A stretch of 5,663 nucleotides of DNA from CAYHWW01 sp964360145 (GTDB lineage Bacteria; Bdellovibrionota; UBA1018; CAYHWW01), in NCBI GenBank assembly GCA_964360145.1, contig CAYHWW010000207.1, forward strand, positions 1 through 5,663, written 5' to 3'. The notes beneath the pieces are model-generated. The model searched no databases. It had not been told where the DNA came from and saw only the letters and a program-made list of their open reading frames with translations. Shown here in pieces: positions 5,579 to 5,663 of the stretch. Position 1 is the first letter of the stretch. Each line of letters opens with the position of its first letter. The position numbers and the translations under genes were made by a program.

Positions 5579-5663
5579 CCGTACGTAGGCTCGGTCTTTT
5601 GTCGTCTAGCTTCGTTGTCGTTCGTCGCCCGCTCCACGCGGCGTGCATGAGCACGCCTTGGTC
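5579..5663. other. unassigned region after the STAS gene, with a perfect hairpin
   Basis: I see no supported gene in these 85 bases. A perfect 7-bp inverted repeat GGCGTGC/GCACGCC (5640-5646 and 5651-5657) encloses the loop ATGA. It could be the stem of a terminator whose tail lies beyond the window, since only TTGGTC follows. A weaker ACCG/CGGT pair just after the STAS stop (5578-5581 with 5594-5597) is followed by CTTTT. Positions 5600-5628 are rich in repeated TCGT/GTCGT units. On the minus strand an open frame runs from the edge to a TAG at 5577-5575, but it is too short to call. Confidence 0.35.

Noticed and set aside
5575..5663. possible C-terminal end of a minus-strand gene entering from the right
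   Set aside because: A 28-codon open frame ends in TAG at 5577-5575 and would overlap the STAS stop tail to tail. It is short, Arg-rich, without a recognisable motif, and cannot be distinguished from chance.
5647..5663. ATG at 5647 on the plus strand as a gene start
   Set aside because: No Shine-Dalgarno sequence precedes it, the ATG forms the loop of a hairpin, and only five codons are visible.

Overview
The window shows a compact stretch of chromosome from a Gram-negative bacterium. The presence of lptD, which encodes the outer-membrane translocon for lipopolysaccharide, makes a diderm, LPS-producing organism nearly certain. The DNA looks moderately GC-rich. The protein style and the stand-alone STAS protein beside rsmI would fit a deltaproteobacterial or Bdellovibrionota-like lineage, but that placement is only an impression. 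Most of the window is ordinary housekeeping sequence. I see no mobile element, CRISPR array, tRNA or rRNA, and no obvious undescribed system.

Layout. Reading leftward (minus strand) from about 5190: rsmI (5191-4250, GTG start) encodes a 16S rRNA 2'-O-methyltransferase. It is followed by a 205-base gap (4249-4045) that holds a candidate promoter, a terminator-like hairpin and a second hairpin covering the accD ribosome binding site. Next comes a tight cluster with overlapping genes: accD (4044-3160), lptD (3190-773, overlapping accD by 31 bases) and a UPF0309 SIS-domain sugar-binding protein (776-57, ATGA overlap with lptD). A fourth gene appears to begin at the left edge (ATG at 7) behind a strong Shine-Dalgarno sequence. 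On the plus strand, diverging from rsmI across only 27 bases, is a small STAS-domain protein (5219-5578). After it lie 85 bases of unassigned DNA with one perfect small hairpin.

How the genes fit together. accD supplies malonyl-CoA for fatty acids, including lipid A acyl chains. lptD inserts finished LPS in the outer membrane. The SIS protein resembles phosphosugar-binding enzymes, so an envelope-biogenesis theme for this cluster is plausible but inferred. The overlaps suggest translational coupling from accD through lptD to the SIS gene.

The part most worth a second look is the accD leader. A terminator-like structure lies between the best candidate promoter and the gene, and a perfect 8-bp hairpin sequesters the accD Shine-Dalgarno sequence. 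Together these suggest that the whole cluster could be controlled by attenuation or at translation initiation. The simpler alternative is that the terminator merely ends the rsmI transcript.
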